Shown here one piece after another: positions 43,898 through 52,775 of a stretch of 64,000 nucleotides of DNA; position 1 is the first letter of the stretch, and the number at the start of each line of letters is the position of its first letter. The position numbers and the translations under genes were made by a program. The DNA is from an uncultured Eubacteriales bacterium. Its GTDB lineage: Bacteria; Bacillota; Clostridia; Lachnospirales; Lachnospiraceae. A model generated the notes under the pieces. That model worked only from the letters and a program-made list of their open reading frames with translations. It was not told the DNA's origin and searched no databases. Location: positions 31,501 to 95,500 of the forward strand of contig UQNS01000008.1 in NCBI GenBank assembly GCA_900542465.1. The letters are read 5' to 3'.

Positions 43898-44994
43898 AAA
43901 TAACATTACCCTCTTATTACAGAGAATTCAGGTGTATTGACCGGGAATGCGAGGATACCTGCTGTGCCGGATGGGAAGTTGATGTAGATGAAGAAAAGTA
44001 TCAATATTATAAGACAGTAAAAGGCAATATCGGTAAACGCCTTGAGGATGTTATGATCCCAAAAGAAAAGGGCGAGGGATGTTCATTCAGACTGAAGGAG
44101 AATAAAAGATGCCCTTTTTTAAACGAGGAGAACCTGTGTGATCTTTATATTGAACTGGGAGAGGAGTCATTGTGCGAAACATGTACCTGCTTCCCCCGTT
44201 TTATAAATGACTATGGGGCGACAAGAGAGATCGGACTGGCCCCTTCTTGTTTTACCGCAGCTCAGATAATGGTTGGCAGAAGTGATCCGTCTACGCTTGA
44301 AATAAGCGAGTACAGATCACTTAACATTAATCCGAATGATATTGATCCGGATCTGTACTTCAGACTTCGTATATTCCGAAAGGATACATTTGAAATATTA
44401 TGGAACAGGGATATTAGCCTTAATGAGAGACTGATGCAGATACTTTTAAAAGCAGAGGAATTGGAGAAAAGTCTTTTTGAAGATGAGGAATATTATAATG
44501 CCCTGCACTTAGGAGATTACACTGACATAGGAAAGGCGGCGACAGAACCTTTTGAAGGGATGGAGGTAGTTAACCCCGGTAGTTGGTTGGAAGTAGTCGG
44601 TGAAAGTGCTAGTTTTTTTAATAGCCTTTCGGATACAGAGGTCCTGTGTGACTGGTATATCAGATTCGAAAAAGAAAATGAAATATGGCAGCAGGCATTT
44701 GAACAGCTCATTTTTTACTATCTTTACAGGTATATTCTTGAAGCGGTTTATGATTGTGAGATAGTAAATGCAGTGAGAATAGGAATCGTTGCATATATTT
44801 CTACAAAAAGGCTTTGTGTGGCGAAATTTGCTATACAGGGATCTATCAGCCCTGATGAAATTGCGGATATCTTTCACCTTTATTCTAGATATTTGGAGCA
44901 TTCAGAAATAAACTTTGAATATTATATGGAACAATACAGGAGCAGTTACATTTACTCTGTGGAAAATATTTTAGCTGATCTAAAGCTATTCTAA
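43894..44994 (+). CDS. FliB-like cysteine-rich protein (flagellin lysine-N-methylase family)
   Basis: A 366-residue protein. The first 125 residues contain about eleven Cys in patterns typical of FliB-related proteins: CIDRECEDTCCAGWEVD, CSFRLKENKRCPF, LCDLYIELGEESLCETCTCFPR and APSCF. These would hold an iron-sulfur cluster. The remaining 240 residues are helical. It begins with GTG overlapping the lgt stop, so it is coupled to lgt. No flagellar gene is in the window, so the substrate may not be flagellin. The family name is firm, the function is not. Confidence 0.75.
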   Translation: MKITLPSYYREFRCIDRECEDTCCAGWEVDVDEEKYQYYKTVKGNIGKRLEDVMIPKEKGEGCSFRLKENKRCPFLNEENLCDLYIELGEESLCETCTCFPRFINDYGATREIGLAPSCFTAAQIMVGRSDPSTLEISEYRSLNINPNDIDPDLYFRLRIFRKDTFEILWNRDISLNERLMQILLKAEELEKSLFEDEEYYNALHLGDYTDIGKAATEPFEGMEVVNPGSWLEVVGESASFFNSLSDTEVLCDWYIRFEKENEIWQQAFEQLIFYYLYRYILEAVYDCEIVNAVRIGIVAYISTKRLCVAKFAIQGSISPDEIADIFHLYSRYLEHSEINFEYYMEQYRSSYIYSVENILADLKLF

Positions 44995-45040
44995 TTCGCG
45001 AAAATTTTCAGGGACTTAAAACGAAAGTCAGGTGAAGTCC

Positions 45041-46774
45041 ATGAAGAGGACGTTATATTATCTAAAGAAAAATAAGCTGGGGTTTATTCTGGGGCCGCTT
45101 TTTAAGATGCTGGAAGCCAGCTTTGAATTGTTCGTACCGATCGTAGTTTCACATATCGTTGACAAGGGCATAAAGCATGGCGATTTCAGATATGTAGTTC
45201 ATATGACTATCGTTATGGTGGTGCTTGCAGTGATCGGATTTATAAGTGCAGTGTTGGGACAGTATTTTGCGGCGAAACAGTCAGCTTCACTTGCAACACA
45301 AATGAGAAGAGATCTGTATAAGCATATACAGACGCTCTCTATGGCTGACAGGACAAGATTCGGGGATGCCACATTGCTCACGAGGCTTACCAGTGATATA
45401 AACCAGGTCGAGACGGCTGTAAACTTTCTTATCAGGCAGCTGCTGAGATCGCCGGTCGTGCTTATAGGTGCCATGATAATGGCGTTTACTATCGATGCAA
45501 AGGCCGCAACGATATTTGTAATTACGATACCGGTCATTTCATTGATAGTATTTTTGATCATGAGATTGACAGGACCTAAATATAAGGAGACTCAGTCCAG
45601 GCTCGATGAAGATACGCTTATCTTAAGAGAGAACTTGACAGGTATACGTGTCATAAGAGCCTTTAATCGGGGAGATTCAGAAAAAGATAAGTTCATAATA
45701 GCCAATAAAGCTCTGAATAAGGCGCAGAAAGTTGCGGGAAGGATATCAGGACTTATGAACCCGCTGACATATGCGGCGATAAATGTGGCTATTATAGCGC
45801 TTCTGTGGGTAGGCGGAAACAGGGTCGATTCAGGCGCTATAAGTCAGGGAAATGTAATAGCGCTTTACAACTATATGAGTCAGGTTCTTATCGAACTTGT
45901 AAAATTTGCTAATCTTATAGTTATGATAAGTAAGGCTATAGCCAGCAGCAAACGAATTGAAGAGCTATTGGAGACCAGACCTTCCATCGTTGACGGAGGT
46001 GAGAAGGAACAGACTGATCTGAAAAGTGTTCCGACAGAAGATGCTGTCACGTTTAAGAACGTATCTTACAGGTATGGAGACGCATCAGGCGATGCATTGG
46101 AAAATATAGATTTTTCAGCTAAAAAAGGGGAAACGATCGGCATTATCGGAGGTACGGGCTCAGGCAAGTCTACTCTGGTAAATCTGATCCCGCGCCTGAT
46201 CGATGCCAGTGAGGGTCATGTACTCATTAATGGCATGGATGCGAAGGATTATAAAGTTGATTCATTGAGGAGCAGAATAGGAACAGTTCTTCAGAAGGCG
46301 GTCCTTTTTAAGGGCAGTATAAGAGATAATATCCGTTTTGGTAAAGCGGATGCCAGTGATGAAGAAATATGGAAAGCACTGGAGATAGCTCAGGCGGCTG
46401 AATTTGTGAAAGAAAAGCCGGGCCAGCTGGACTATATGGTGTCCAGAGGAGGCGGCAACCTCTCAGGCGGACAGAAACAGAGACTTTCTGTGGCCAGGGG
46501 ATTAGTAAGAAAACCGGAAATATTGATACTTGATGACAGTGCTTCAGCATTGGACTTTGCTACTGATGCAAGATTAAGGGGAGCTATTGCGGCAATGGAA
46601 GACGGGCCTACCCTTTTTATAGTCAGTCAGAGGGTTGCATCGATCATGCACGCAGATAAGATTCTGGTCATGGATAACGGGCGGATCATCGCCGAGGGGA
46701 GTCATGATGATCTCAGAAAAACGTGTGATCTATATGATGAGATATGTCGTGTGCAGTTTAAAGATGCTCAGTAA
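45041..46774 (+). CDS. ABC exporter half-transporter, degenerate NBD subunit
   Basis: A 577-residue type IV exporter half: six membrane segments (about 15-300) then an ATPase. The ATG at 45041 has AGGTG upstream and is preferred over the GTG at 45032. Walker A is GGTGSGKST and the signature LSGGQKQRLSVA, but Walker B reads ILDDSASALD, with Asp in place of the catalytic Glu. That is the mark of the non-consensus site in heterodimeric exporters of the BmrC/TM287 kind. The partner follows 17 bases later. Likely substrates are drugs, lipids or peptides. Confidence 0.9.
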   Translation: MKRTLYYLKKNKLGFILGPLFKMLEASFELFVPIVVSHIVDKGIKHGDFRYVVHMTIVMVVLAVIGFISAVLGQYFAAKQSASLATQMRRDLYKHIQTLSMADRTRFGDATLLTRLTSDINQVETAVNFLIRQLLRSPVVLIGAMIMAFTIDAKAATIFVITIPVISLIVFLIMRLTGPKYKETQSRLDEDTLILRENLTGIRVIRAFNRGDSEKDKFIIANKALNKAQKVAGRISGLMNPLTYAAINVAIIALLWVGGNRVDSGAISQGNVIALYNYMSQVLIELVKFANLIVMISKAIASSKRIEELLETRPSIVDGGEKEQTDLKSVPTEDAVTFKNVSYRYGDASGDALENIDFSAKKGETIGIIGGTGSGKSTLVNLIPRLIDASEGHVLINGMDAKDYKVDSLRSRIGTVLQKAVLFKGSIRDNIRFGKADASDEEIWKALEIAQAAEFVKEKPGQLDYMVSRGGGNLSGGQKQRLSVARGLVRKPEILILDDSASALDFATDARLRGAIAAMEDGPTLFIVSQRVASIMHADKILVMDNGRIIAEGSHDDLRKTCDLYDEICRVQFKDAQ

Positions 46775-46791
46775 AGTCAGGAGATATTGAT

Positions 46792-48528
46792 ATGAACAGG
46801 AAAATTACTATAAAGAGGATCTTTTCCTACACAAAAAACTACCGCGGGTATTTTATCGTCTCAATGATCCTTGCTGCAATAACTGTGGCAACGACCCTGA
46901 CGGTACCTATTTTGATAGGAAAAGCAATTGATGGAATGATAGGAAGGGGCAATGTCGAATTTGAGAAGATCTCGCTCGTAATAGGTCAGATCGGAATCCT
47001 TGTAGCTATTACAGCAACATCCCAGTGGCTTATGAATATAAGCAACAATATTATCGTATATGGGATCACAAAAGATCTAAGAGATGAGTCTATGGAAAAG
47101 ATATCCAGGCTCCCGATAAGATTCTTCGATAAAACGGCTTATGGTGATATAGTAAGCCGTGTAATAGCGGATGTTGACCAGTTCGGTGATGGACTGCTGC
47201 TTGGATTCACTCAGGGATTTACAGGGCTCATGACTTTAGCCGGTACAGTTATTTTTATGTTTTCTGTCAATATAAAAATGACGATAATCGTTCTGGTCTC
47301 AACTCCGCTGGCACTTCTTATAGCTGCCTTCATATCAAAAAACAGTTATAAAATGTTTCAGATGAAGAATGCATCAAGAGGAGAAACTACAGCTTTAATG
47401 GAGGAGGCGATCAGCGGTGAAAATGTGATCCAGGCATTTGGCATGGAGGACAAGGCTATTGCTGAGTTTGATGTATTAAATAAACAACTGGAAGTATACA
47501 GCCGAAAGGGGACATTCCTTTCATCGCTGCCAAATCCAAGTACGAGGTTCGTATATGCGCTGATCTACGCAGCGCTCACCTGCGGCGGAGCTTATCTTGT
47601 GATCCATGGTCAGATCACTGTAGGTCTTATGACGAGTTTTCTTGGTTATGCCACACAATTTACCAAGCCTTTCAATGAAATGACGGATGTAACGGCACAG
47701 ATGCAGAATGCGATTTCATGTGCGGGGCGTATGTTTGATCTGATTGATGAGGATATCGAAGTTCCGGATGAGCCAAACGCTGTAGATATGGAAGAGCCTG
47801 ACGGAAGGGTCGAATTCAAAGATGTGGAATTTTCCTATGTGCAGGATAAGAGACTTATCGAAGATTTTAATCTAAGGGTAGAACCCGGACAAAGGGTCGC
47901 TATAGTGGGGCCGACAGGCTGTGGTAAAACTACTTTGATAAACCTTCTGATGAGATTCTATGATGTAAACAGCGGCTCTATTTCGATAAGCGGTATCGAT
48001 ATAAGAAATATCAAGAGAAGATCTCTCAGGAACTGTTTTGGAATGGTCTTACAGGATACCTGGCTCAGCAACGGGACTATAAGGGATAATATTGCGATGG
48101 GCATGCCCGACGCAACAGATGAGGAAGTAGAAGAGGCGGCCAGAGATGCTTATGCAGATGGATTTATCAGAAAACTGAAGGATGGTTATAATACAAGAGT
48201 AAATGAAGAAGCGGGAGGCTTGTCACAGGGCCAGAAGCAGCTGCTGTGTATTGCAAGGATCATGCTTGTAAAGCCGAAAATGCTGATATTAGATGAAGCG
48301 ACATCATCCATTGATGCAAGAACTGAAGTAAAGATCCAGGCGGCCTTTGATAAGCTTATGTCCGGACGTACCAGTTTTATAGTTGCTCACAGGTTATCAA
48401 CTATTCAGAACGCGGATATTATTCTGGTCATGAAAGACGGTAAAATAATTGAAAAGGGAAACCATCGGGAATTATTAGCTCTGGGTGGATTTTATAATAA
48501 TCTGTATAACAGCCAGTTTCATATTTAA
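46792..48528 (+). CDS. ABC exporter half-transporter, catalytic NBD subunit
   Basis: A 578-residue partner of the preceding protein with six membrane segments and an intact ATPase: Walker A GPTGCGKTT, signature LSQGQKQLLCIA, Walker B LILDEATSSID with catalytic Glu, and switch VAHRLS. The signature has SQG rather than SGG, common in the BmrD-like partner. The pair would form a heterodimer with one consensus hydrolysis site. The gene ends just before a strong terminator. Confidence 0.92.
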   Translation: MNRKITIKRIFSYTKNYRGYFIVSMILAAITVATTLTVPILIGKAIDGMIGRGNVEFEKISLVIGQIGILVAITATSQWLMNISNNIIVYGITKDLRDESMEKISRLPIRFFDKTAYGDIVSRVIADVDQFGDGLLLGFTQGFTGLMTLAGTVIFMFSVNIKMTIIVLVSTPLALLIAAFISKNSYKMFQMKNASRGETTALMEEAISGENVIQAFGMEDKAIAEFDVLNKQLEVYSRKGTFLSSLPNPSTRFVYALIYAALTCGGAYLVIHGQITVGLMTSFLGYATQFTKPFNEMTDVTAQMQNAISCAGRMFDLIDEDIEVPDEPNAVDMEEPDGRVEFKDVEFSYVQDKRLIEDFNLRVEPGQRVAIVGPTGCGKTTLINLLMRFYDVNSGSISISGIDIRNIKRRSLRNCFGMVLQDTWLSNGTIRDNIAMGMPDATDEEVEEAARDAYADGFIRKLKDGYNTRVNEEAGGLSQGQKQLLCIARIMLVKPKMLILDEATSSIDARTEVKIQAAFDKLMSGRTSFIVAHRLSTIQNADIILVMKDGKIIEKGNHRELLALGGFYNNLYNSQFHI

Positions 48529-48538
48529 TGATTTAGGA

Positions 48539-48563
48539 AAAAGGCCTGTGAAACAGGCCTTTT
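48539..48563 (+). terminator. Terminator after the ABC exporter pair
   Basis: AAAAGGCCTG and CAGGCCTTTT pair perfectly around TGAAA. Confidence 0.9.
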
Positions 48564-48638
48564 AATAGCTTGAGCGATCGGAAAAAGCGGGGAAAAAATC
48601 TTTTTTTAAAATTTTTTCAAAAAAAATGGAAAAAGCTG

Positions 48639-48667
48639 TTGACAACACCTCGTATCTATCATATAAT
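48639..48667 (+). promoter_or_regulatory. Strong stable-RNA promoter of the tRNA operon
   Basis: Perfect TTGACA (48639-48644), 17 bases, TATAAT (48662-48667). A- and T-tracts upstream (48598-48635) look like an UP element. The same layout recurs at 63862. Confidence 0.93.
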
Positions 48668-48709
48668 CCTACTTGCGTTGTGAGAGAGACGCGGAGAAAC
48701 AGAGGCCTA

Positions 48710-48784
48710 CGGGGTGTGGCTCAGCTTGGCTAGAGCGCTTGATTTGGGATCAAGAGGTCGCAGGTTCGAATCCTGTCACCCCGA
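48710..48784 (+). tRNA. tRNA-Pro (TGG)
   Basis: Acceptor CGGGGTG/CACCCCG, anticodon stem CTTGA/TCAAG with loop TTTGGGA (anticodon TGG), T loop TTCGAAT, discriminator A. First gene of the six-tRNA operon. Confidence 0.96.
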
Positions 48785-48823
48785 CTTTCCAGCATCTGTG
48801 AACAAAAAGATATACATTATTAT

Positions 48824-48894
48824 GCGGGTGTAGTTCAATGGTAGAACACCAGCCTTCCAAGCTGGATACGTGGGTTCGATTCCCATCACCCGCT
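48824..48894 (+). tRNA. tRNA-Gly (TCC)
   Basis: Acceptor GCGGGTG/CACCCGC, anticodon stem CCAGC/GCTGG with loop CTTCCAA (anticodon TCC), T loop TTCGATT, discriminator T. Confidence 0.96.
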
Positions 48895-48898
48895 TTGT

Positions 48899-48972
<74 letters not shown>

Positions 48973-48983
48973 CTTTTTAATAT

Positions 48984-49058
48984 GGTGGGTATAGCACAGT
49001 TGGTTAGCGCGTCAGATTGTGGCTCTGAAGGTCAAGGGTTCGAATCCCTTTATCCACC
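48984..49058 (+). tRNA. tRNA-His (GTG)
   Basis: The extra 5' G (48984) pairs with C73, the identity mark of tRNA-His. Acceptor GTGGGTA/TATCCAC, anticodon stem TCAGA/TCTGA with loop TTGTGGC (anticodon GTG). Confidence 0.95.
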
Positions 49059-49071
49059 TTGTCCGGATTGA

Positions 49072-49143
49072 TGGGCTATCGCCAAGCGGTAAGGCACAGG
49101 GTTTTGATCCCTGCATTCGCTGGTTCGAATCCGGCTAGCCCAG
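49072..49143 (+). tRNA. tRNA-Gln (TTG)
   Basis: Acceptor TGGGCTA/TAGCCCA, anticodon stem CAGGG/CCCTG with loop TTTTGAT (anticodon TTG), T loop TTCGAAT, discriminator G. Confidence 0.95.
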
Positions 49144-49190
49144 TTGGGGAGTTAAAACTTCAGTTGTACCATGACCATGATTTTTATTAT

Positions 49191-49263
49191 GGGCTCGTAG
49201 CTCAGTTGGTAGAGCACTAGACTTTTAATCTAGGTGTCCCGGGTTCGAACCCCGGCGGGCTCA
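49191..49263 (+). tRNA. tRNA-Lys (TTT)
   Basis: Acceptor GGGCTCG/CGGGCTC, anticodon stem CTAGA/TCTAG with loop CTTTTAA (anticodon TTT), T loop TTCGAAC, discriminator A. Last gene of the operon. Confidence 0.96.
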
Positions 49264-49267
49264 CTGC

Positions 49268-49301
49268 AAAAAGCACGAAGGTTTTCCTTTGTGCTTTTTT
49301 T
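49268..49301 (+). terminator. Terminator of the tRNA operon
   Basis: AAAAGCACGAAGG and CCTTTGTGCTTTT pair around TTTT, followed by further T residues. Confidence 0.9.
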
Positions 49302-49317
49302 GTGTGCAAAAAAGTAC

Positions 49318-49345
49318 TTGCAAAAAAAATAATATATGCTAATAT
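49318..49345 (+). promoter_or_regulatory. Promoter of the metal-efflux operon
   Basis: TTGCAA (49318-49323), 16 bases, TAATAT (49340-49345). The dyad of the next entry begins two bases after the -10. Confidence 0.6.
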
Positions 49346-49347
49346 GA

Positions 49348-49371
49348 ATATGTGAACAGGTATTCATATAT
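49348..49371. promoter_or_regulatory. ArsR/SmtB-type operator
   Basis: ATATGTGAACA-GG-TATTCATATAT is an imperfect dyad (9 of 11 positions) with a two-base centre, the form of CzrA/CadC/SmtB sites. It sits between the -10 and the start codon of the repressor gene. Confidence 0.8.
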
Positions 49372-49383
49372 AAGGAGGTATAT

Positions 49384-49668
49384 ATGAATGAATCAATTAA
49401 TCAGGCTGTTGCAGAACTATTTAAGGTTTTTGGAGATAGTACGAGAATAGGAATATTGTGTGCACTTCAGGAAAAGGAACTTTGTGTAGAGGAGATAGCC
49501 GCAAAATTAGGTAAAGAACAATCTGCAATTTCACATCAGCTGCGGATCTTAAAAAGTGCTAAGTTAGTCAAGGTAAGAAAAGATGGAAGATTTGCCAATT
49601 ATTCTTTGGATGATGACCATGTGAATATGATCCTTAAGATGGGGAAAGAGCATGTTTGTGAGAAATGA
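49384..49668 (+). CDS. ArsR/SmtB family metal-sensing repressor
   Basis: A 94-residue winged-helix repressor of the operon it heads. The recognition helix region is KEQSAISHQLRILKSAKLV. The strand-adjacent ELCVEEIA lacks the second Cys of the CadC alpha3 site. The last helix DDDHVNMILKMGKEHVCE has the spacing D-x-H-x10-H-x-x-E of the alpha5 zinc site seen in CzrA-type sensors. It is therefore probably a Zn(II)- or Co(II)-responsive repressor of the ATPase downstream. The ATG follows AAGGAGG closely. Confidence 0.9.
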   Translation: MNESINQAVAELFKVFGDSTRIGILCALQEKELCVEEIAAKLGKEQSAISHQLRILKSAKLVKVRKDGRFANYSLDDDHVNMILKMGKEHVCEK

Positions 49669-49716
49669 GCCGGATCAACTGAAATTCAAATTACGTTTAA
49701 TGAAAGGAAATTAGTT

Positions 49717-49935
49717 ATGAAGAAGAAATTTAAATTAGAAGAACTTGATTGTGCAAACTGTGCAGCTAAGATGGAAGAAGCCATCGGGAAACTGCCGGGA
49801 GTAGAGGCTGCATCCGTTAATTTTATGGCTGAAAAACTTACTATTGAAGCAGACGAAGATAAGTTCGACGAGATCCTTGAAGCTGCTCAGCAGGAGATCA
49901 CGAAAATAGAGCGTAATTGCAGAATAGTCAGATAA
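49717..49935 (+). CDS. Heavy-metal-associated (HMA) domain protein
   Basis: A 72-residue single HMA domain of the ferredoxin-like fold, with the metal motif DCANCAAKME (Cys-x-x-Cys) and the usual LPGVEAASVNF. It is the domain normally fused to the N-terminus of zinc/cadmium P1B-ATPases. Here it is a separate gene 20 bases before the ATPase, which lacks such a domain, so it probably delivers metal to it in trans. Confidence 0.9.
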   Translation: MKKKFKLEELDCANCAAKMEEAIGKLPGVEAASVNFMAEKLTIEADEDKFDEILEAAQQEITKIERNCRIVR

Positions 49936-49955
49936 TAAATATTGGGGGAATAAGG

Positions 49956-51860
49956 ATGACGAAATCTCAGAAAAGAGAATTGACTAAGATCATTGTTGGA
50001 GGATGCTTGTTTGCGGTTATTATAATCCTCGAACATACAGGCCTTTTGCCGGCTATGCCAAATACGGGATATAACTGGCTGGGTCTGAGTCTTTTTATGG
50101 TTCCTTATATAATAGTTGCTCATGGTGTAATTGCAACAGCAGGACACAATATAAAGAACGGCCGCTTTTTTGATGAAAATCTCCTTATGGTGATTGCGAC
50201 CTGCGGAGCTTTTGTCGTAGGAGAATTCTCAGAAGGTGTAGCGGTCATGCTTTTTTATCTGGTAGGAGAATTTTTCCAGGACTATGCAGTCAACAGGTCA
50301 AGACAGTCTATAAAGGAACTTATGGATATCATGCCGGAGTATGCCAACATAGAAGAGGATGGAAGCATAGTTCAGGTGGACCCGGATGATGTGGAGATCG
50401 GAACGACTATTATCGTTAAACCGGGAGAAAAGATCCCTCTGGACGGAATCGTAACGAAGGGAGAGACGATGGTAGATACATCATCCCTTACGGGAGAGTC
50501 AGTCCCAAGAAGTGTAAAAGAGGGCGATGAGGTAATAAGCGGATGTGTCAATCGATCAACAGTTATATATGTTAAAACAACTAGGGATTATGATAATTCC
50601 ACAGTCTCAAAAATACTGGAACTGGTTGAAAATGCCGGCTCTAAGAAAGCAAAAACAGAAAAGTTCATTACTAAGTTTGCAAAATATTACACTCCGATAG
50701 TAGTATTTGCGGCACTGGCTCTTTTTATAATTCCGTCGCTCGTTACGAAGGACTGGTATGAATGGCTTACAAGGGCATGTAACTTCCTTGTAGTGTCATG
50801 TCCTTGTGCCCTGGTGATTTCCGTGCCTCTCGGATTCTTTGGAGGTATTGGCGCGGCTTCAAGGGCAGGGATCCTCATAAAGGGCGGAAATTATCTGGAA
50901 GCAGCAGCAAAACTTGATACTATCGTATTTGATAAGACGGGTACTCTGACAAAGGGTATCTTTAAAATAACAGAGCTGAACACAGCGACGGATATAAGTG
51001 AAAATGACCTGTTAAAAGCGGCAGCAATAGCAGAGCATATGTCAAATCACCCTATTGCTGTCTCTATAAGAAATGAGTTTTCGGAAAGAGGAGGCCAGAT
51101 AGATCTATCCTTGCTGTCTGACAATGAAGAGGTCTCCGGCCATGGAATGGAAGCAGTTTATAATGGTGACAGGATATTTGTTGGAAATGCTAAACTTATG
51201 CAGAGGAACGGAGTTGAATTCGAGGAGCACAAAACAGCCGGAACAGTCTGTTATGTGGCAGTTAATGACACTTACTACGGAAATATAGTTATTTCTGATG
51301 TAATAAAGGAAGAAGCAATCGAGGCTATAAAAGACCTTAAGGCAATGGGAGTATCTGATACCGTAATGCTGACAGGGGACAGAAAGATCGCCGGAGAGGC
51401 CGTTGCAGCAGAAGTTGGTATAGATACTGTATATACAGATCTTTTGCCTGCCGATAAGGTGGAAAAGGTAGAAGAACTGCTTGAGAAGAAGCCGAAAGAT
51501 AAGGTGCTCGCATTTGTTGGAGATGGTATAAATGACACTCCGGTCCTTGCGAGATCTGATATTGGATTTGCTATGGGCGGCATAGGATCGGATGCCGCTA
51601 TCGAAGCCGCTGATATCGTAATTATGGATGATGATATAAGGAAGATAGGGAAAACGGTAAAAATCTCAAGGTTTGCCCTCAAGGTCATCAGACAGAATAT
51701 TTTCTTTGCCTTAGCCGTAAAGCTTCTTATTATAGTCCTCTCATCTCTGGGACTTGTAAATATGTGGATCGCAGTGTTTGGAGATGTGGGAGTGGCAATA
51801 ATCTGTATTATTAATTCCATGAGAATATTATCCTTAGGTAAAAACAGGAAAAATAAGTGA
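49956..51860 (+). CDS. cadA: P1B-type heavy-metal (Zn/Cd/Pb-type) efflux ATPase
   Basis: A 634-residue membrane ATPase. ATG 49956 has GGGGGA and AAGGA upstream; the earlier ATG at 49917 overlaps the HMA gene and is rejected. About eight membrane segments; the metal-binding CPC is at 282-284, the phosphorylated Asp326 is in DKTGT, the His-Pro motif is in SNHPIA and the hinge is GDGINDTPVL. The C-terminal helix pair ends with a VFGDVGVAIICIINSMR stretch typical of the Zn/Cd subgroup. No N-terminal HMA domain is present. Last gene of the operon. Confidence 0.93.
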   Translation: MTKSQKRELTKIIVGGCLFAVIIILEHTGLLPAMPNTGYNWLGLSLFMVPYIIVAHGVIATAGHNIKNGRFFDENLLMVIATCGAFVVGEFSEGVAVMLFYLVGEFFQDYAVNRSRQSIKELMDIMPEYANIEEDGSIVQVDPDDVEIGTTIIVKPGEKIPLDGIVTKGETMVDTSSLTGESVPRSVKEGDEVISGCVNRSTVIYVKTTRDYDNSTVSKILELVENAGSKKAKTEKFITKFAKYYTPIVVFAALALFIIPSLVTKDWYEWLTRACNFLVVSCPCALVISVPLGFFGGIGAASRAGILIKGGNYLEAAAKLDTIVFDKTGTLTKGIFKITELNTATDISENDLLKAAAIAEHMSNHPIAVSIRNEFSERGGQIDLSLLSDNEEVSGHGMEAVYNGDRIFVGNAKLMQRNGVEFEEHKTAGTVCYVAVNDTYYGNIVISDVIKEEAIEAIKDLKAMGVSDTVMLTGDRKIAGEAVAAEVGIDTVYTDLLPADKVEKVEELLEKKPKDKVLAFVGDGINDTPVLARSDIGFAMGGIGSDAAIEAADIVIMDDDIRKIGKTVKISRFALKVIRQNIFFALAVKLLIIVLSSLGLVNMWIAVFGDVGVAIICIINSMRILSLGKNRKNK

Positions 51861-51889
51861 TTACAAGATGTAGTATAAAAATATTAAGT

Positions 51890-51923
51890 AAAACCATCCC
51901 TAGAGATTAGGGCTGGTTTTTTT
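51890..51923 (+). terminator. Terminator of the metal-efflux operon
   Basis: AAACCATCCCTA and TAGGGCTGGTTT pair (one T/C bulge) around GAGAT, with a T run. Confidence 0.85.
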
Positions 51924-51932
51924 GTTTAAACG

Positions 51933-52060
51933 TGATATAATCATGGTTACATATTGCAATAAAATTTACCTTTTTGCATTTGAGGTATGAAATGTTTACA
52001 TGAGCTACATAAAGGTTTTATTGTAAATTTGTTTATGTAAAAGAAAGGGAGGATACTTTC
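51933..52060 (+). promoter_or_regulatory. Extended -10 promoter and leader of the TetR gene
   Basis: TGATATAAT places TATAAT at 51936-51941 with an extended TG and no clear -35. The leader of about 110 bases contains TTTACAT (51995-52001) and ATGTAAA (52035-52041), a possible hairpin or split operator. Confidence 0.5.
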
Positions 52061-52639
52061 ATGGCAGATTCAACAATAACCAAAAAAGCTATTGCTGAGA
52101 GCCTTAAGAAGATAATGAAAGATAAGCCTTTTGAAAAGATCTCGGTTGCGGAAATCTGTGAAGACTGCGGACTCACAAGAAAAAGCTTTTATTATCATTT
52201 TAAGGACAAATATGATCTGGTAAGCTGGATATTCGATTATGATTTTCTTGGAAAAAGGGACAGGATCATAGGATATGATATGGTAAGTTTTTTTGATGAC
52301 TTATTTAAATATCTATATGAAAATCGTTCATTCTACAGAAAACTGTTTCAGTCAGATGGGCAGAATTCATTCCATGATACATTTGTACAGGGGATAGCGC
52401 CTATTGCTGATGGTATTTGTGCCAGCGTGCTGCCGAATGTGCCGCCGGCATTGGCTAAATGTTATGTGGATTTCTTCTGCGAAGGACTGACAGCGGCAGT
52501 GAAACACTGGCTGGACAGCGGCCTGAGCGATAAGGATTTTATTGATGCTACTCATCAGGCAGTTAATGAAACAGTTACCTTTATAATAGGATGTCAGATG
52601 GAATTCAGTCAGTTTTTAGATATGGGAAAAGAAGAGTAA
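52061..52639 (+). CDS. TetR family regulator (DhaS-like)
   Basis: A 192-residue regulator. Residues 8-55 form the TetR helix-turn-helix (KISVAEICEDCGLTRKSFYYHFKDKYDLVSWIF); the RKSFYYHF recognition helix is typical of the DhaS/TetR_C_8 subgroup, as is the long helical C-terminal part. AAAGGGAGG precedes the ATG. The radical SAM gene follows 136 bases later with a palindrome in its promoter, so that gene is the likely target. Confidence 0.88.
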   Translation: MADSTITKKAIAESLKKIMKDKPFEKISVAEICEDCGLTRKSFYYHFKDKYDLVSWIFDYDFLGKRDRIIGYDMVSFFDDLFKYLYENRSFYRKLFQSDGQNSFHDTFVQGIAPIADGICASVLPNVPPALAKCYVDFFCEGLTAAVKHWLDSGLSDKDFIDATHQAVNETVTFIIGCQMEFSQFLDMGKEE

Positions 52640-52640
52640 C

Positions 52641-52656
52641 ACATGGTAGCCCATGT
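52641..52656. promoter_or_regulatory. Small dyad upstream of the radical SAM gene
   Basis: ACATGG-TAGC-CCATGT is a perfect 6-bp dyad starting two bases after the TetR stop. It may be a weak terminator stem or a regulator site. Confidence 0.4.
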
Positions 52657-52688
52657 ATACTTTTTGGTCATGGATAGTCGTTTGTCTA

Positions 52689-52717
52689 GTGAAAGAAGTG
52701 ACCTGTGGTCATATTAT
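52689..52717 (+). promoter_or_regulatory. Promoter of the radical SAM gene with a palindromic operator
   Basis: GTGAAA (52689-52694), 17 bases, TATTAT (52712-52717). The spacer contains the perfect palindrome TGACC-TGT-GGTCA (52699-52711), and a further GGTCA half-site lies at 52666. A bound TetR dimer here would block RNA polymerase. Confidence 0.65.
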
Positions 52718-52775
52718 ACTAAATGAGATTTAAAGAAGAGTTATGATTTTTAGAACATTTTAGGAGGATATTATA

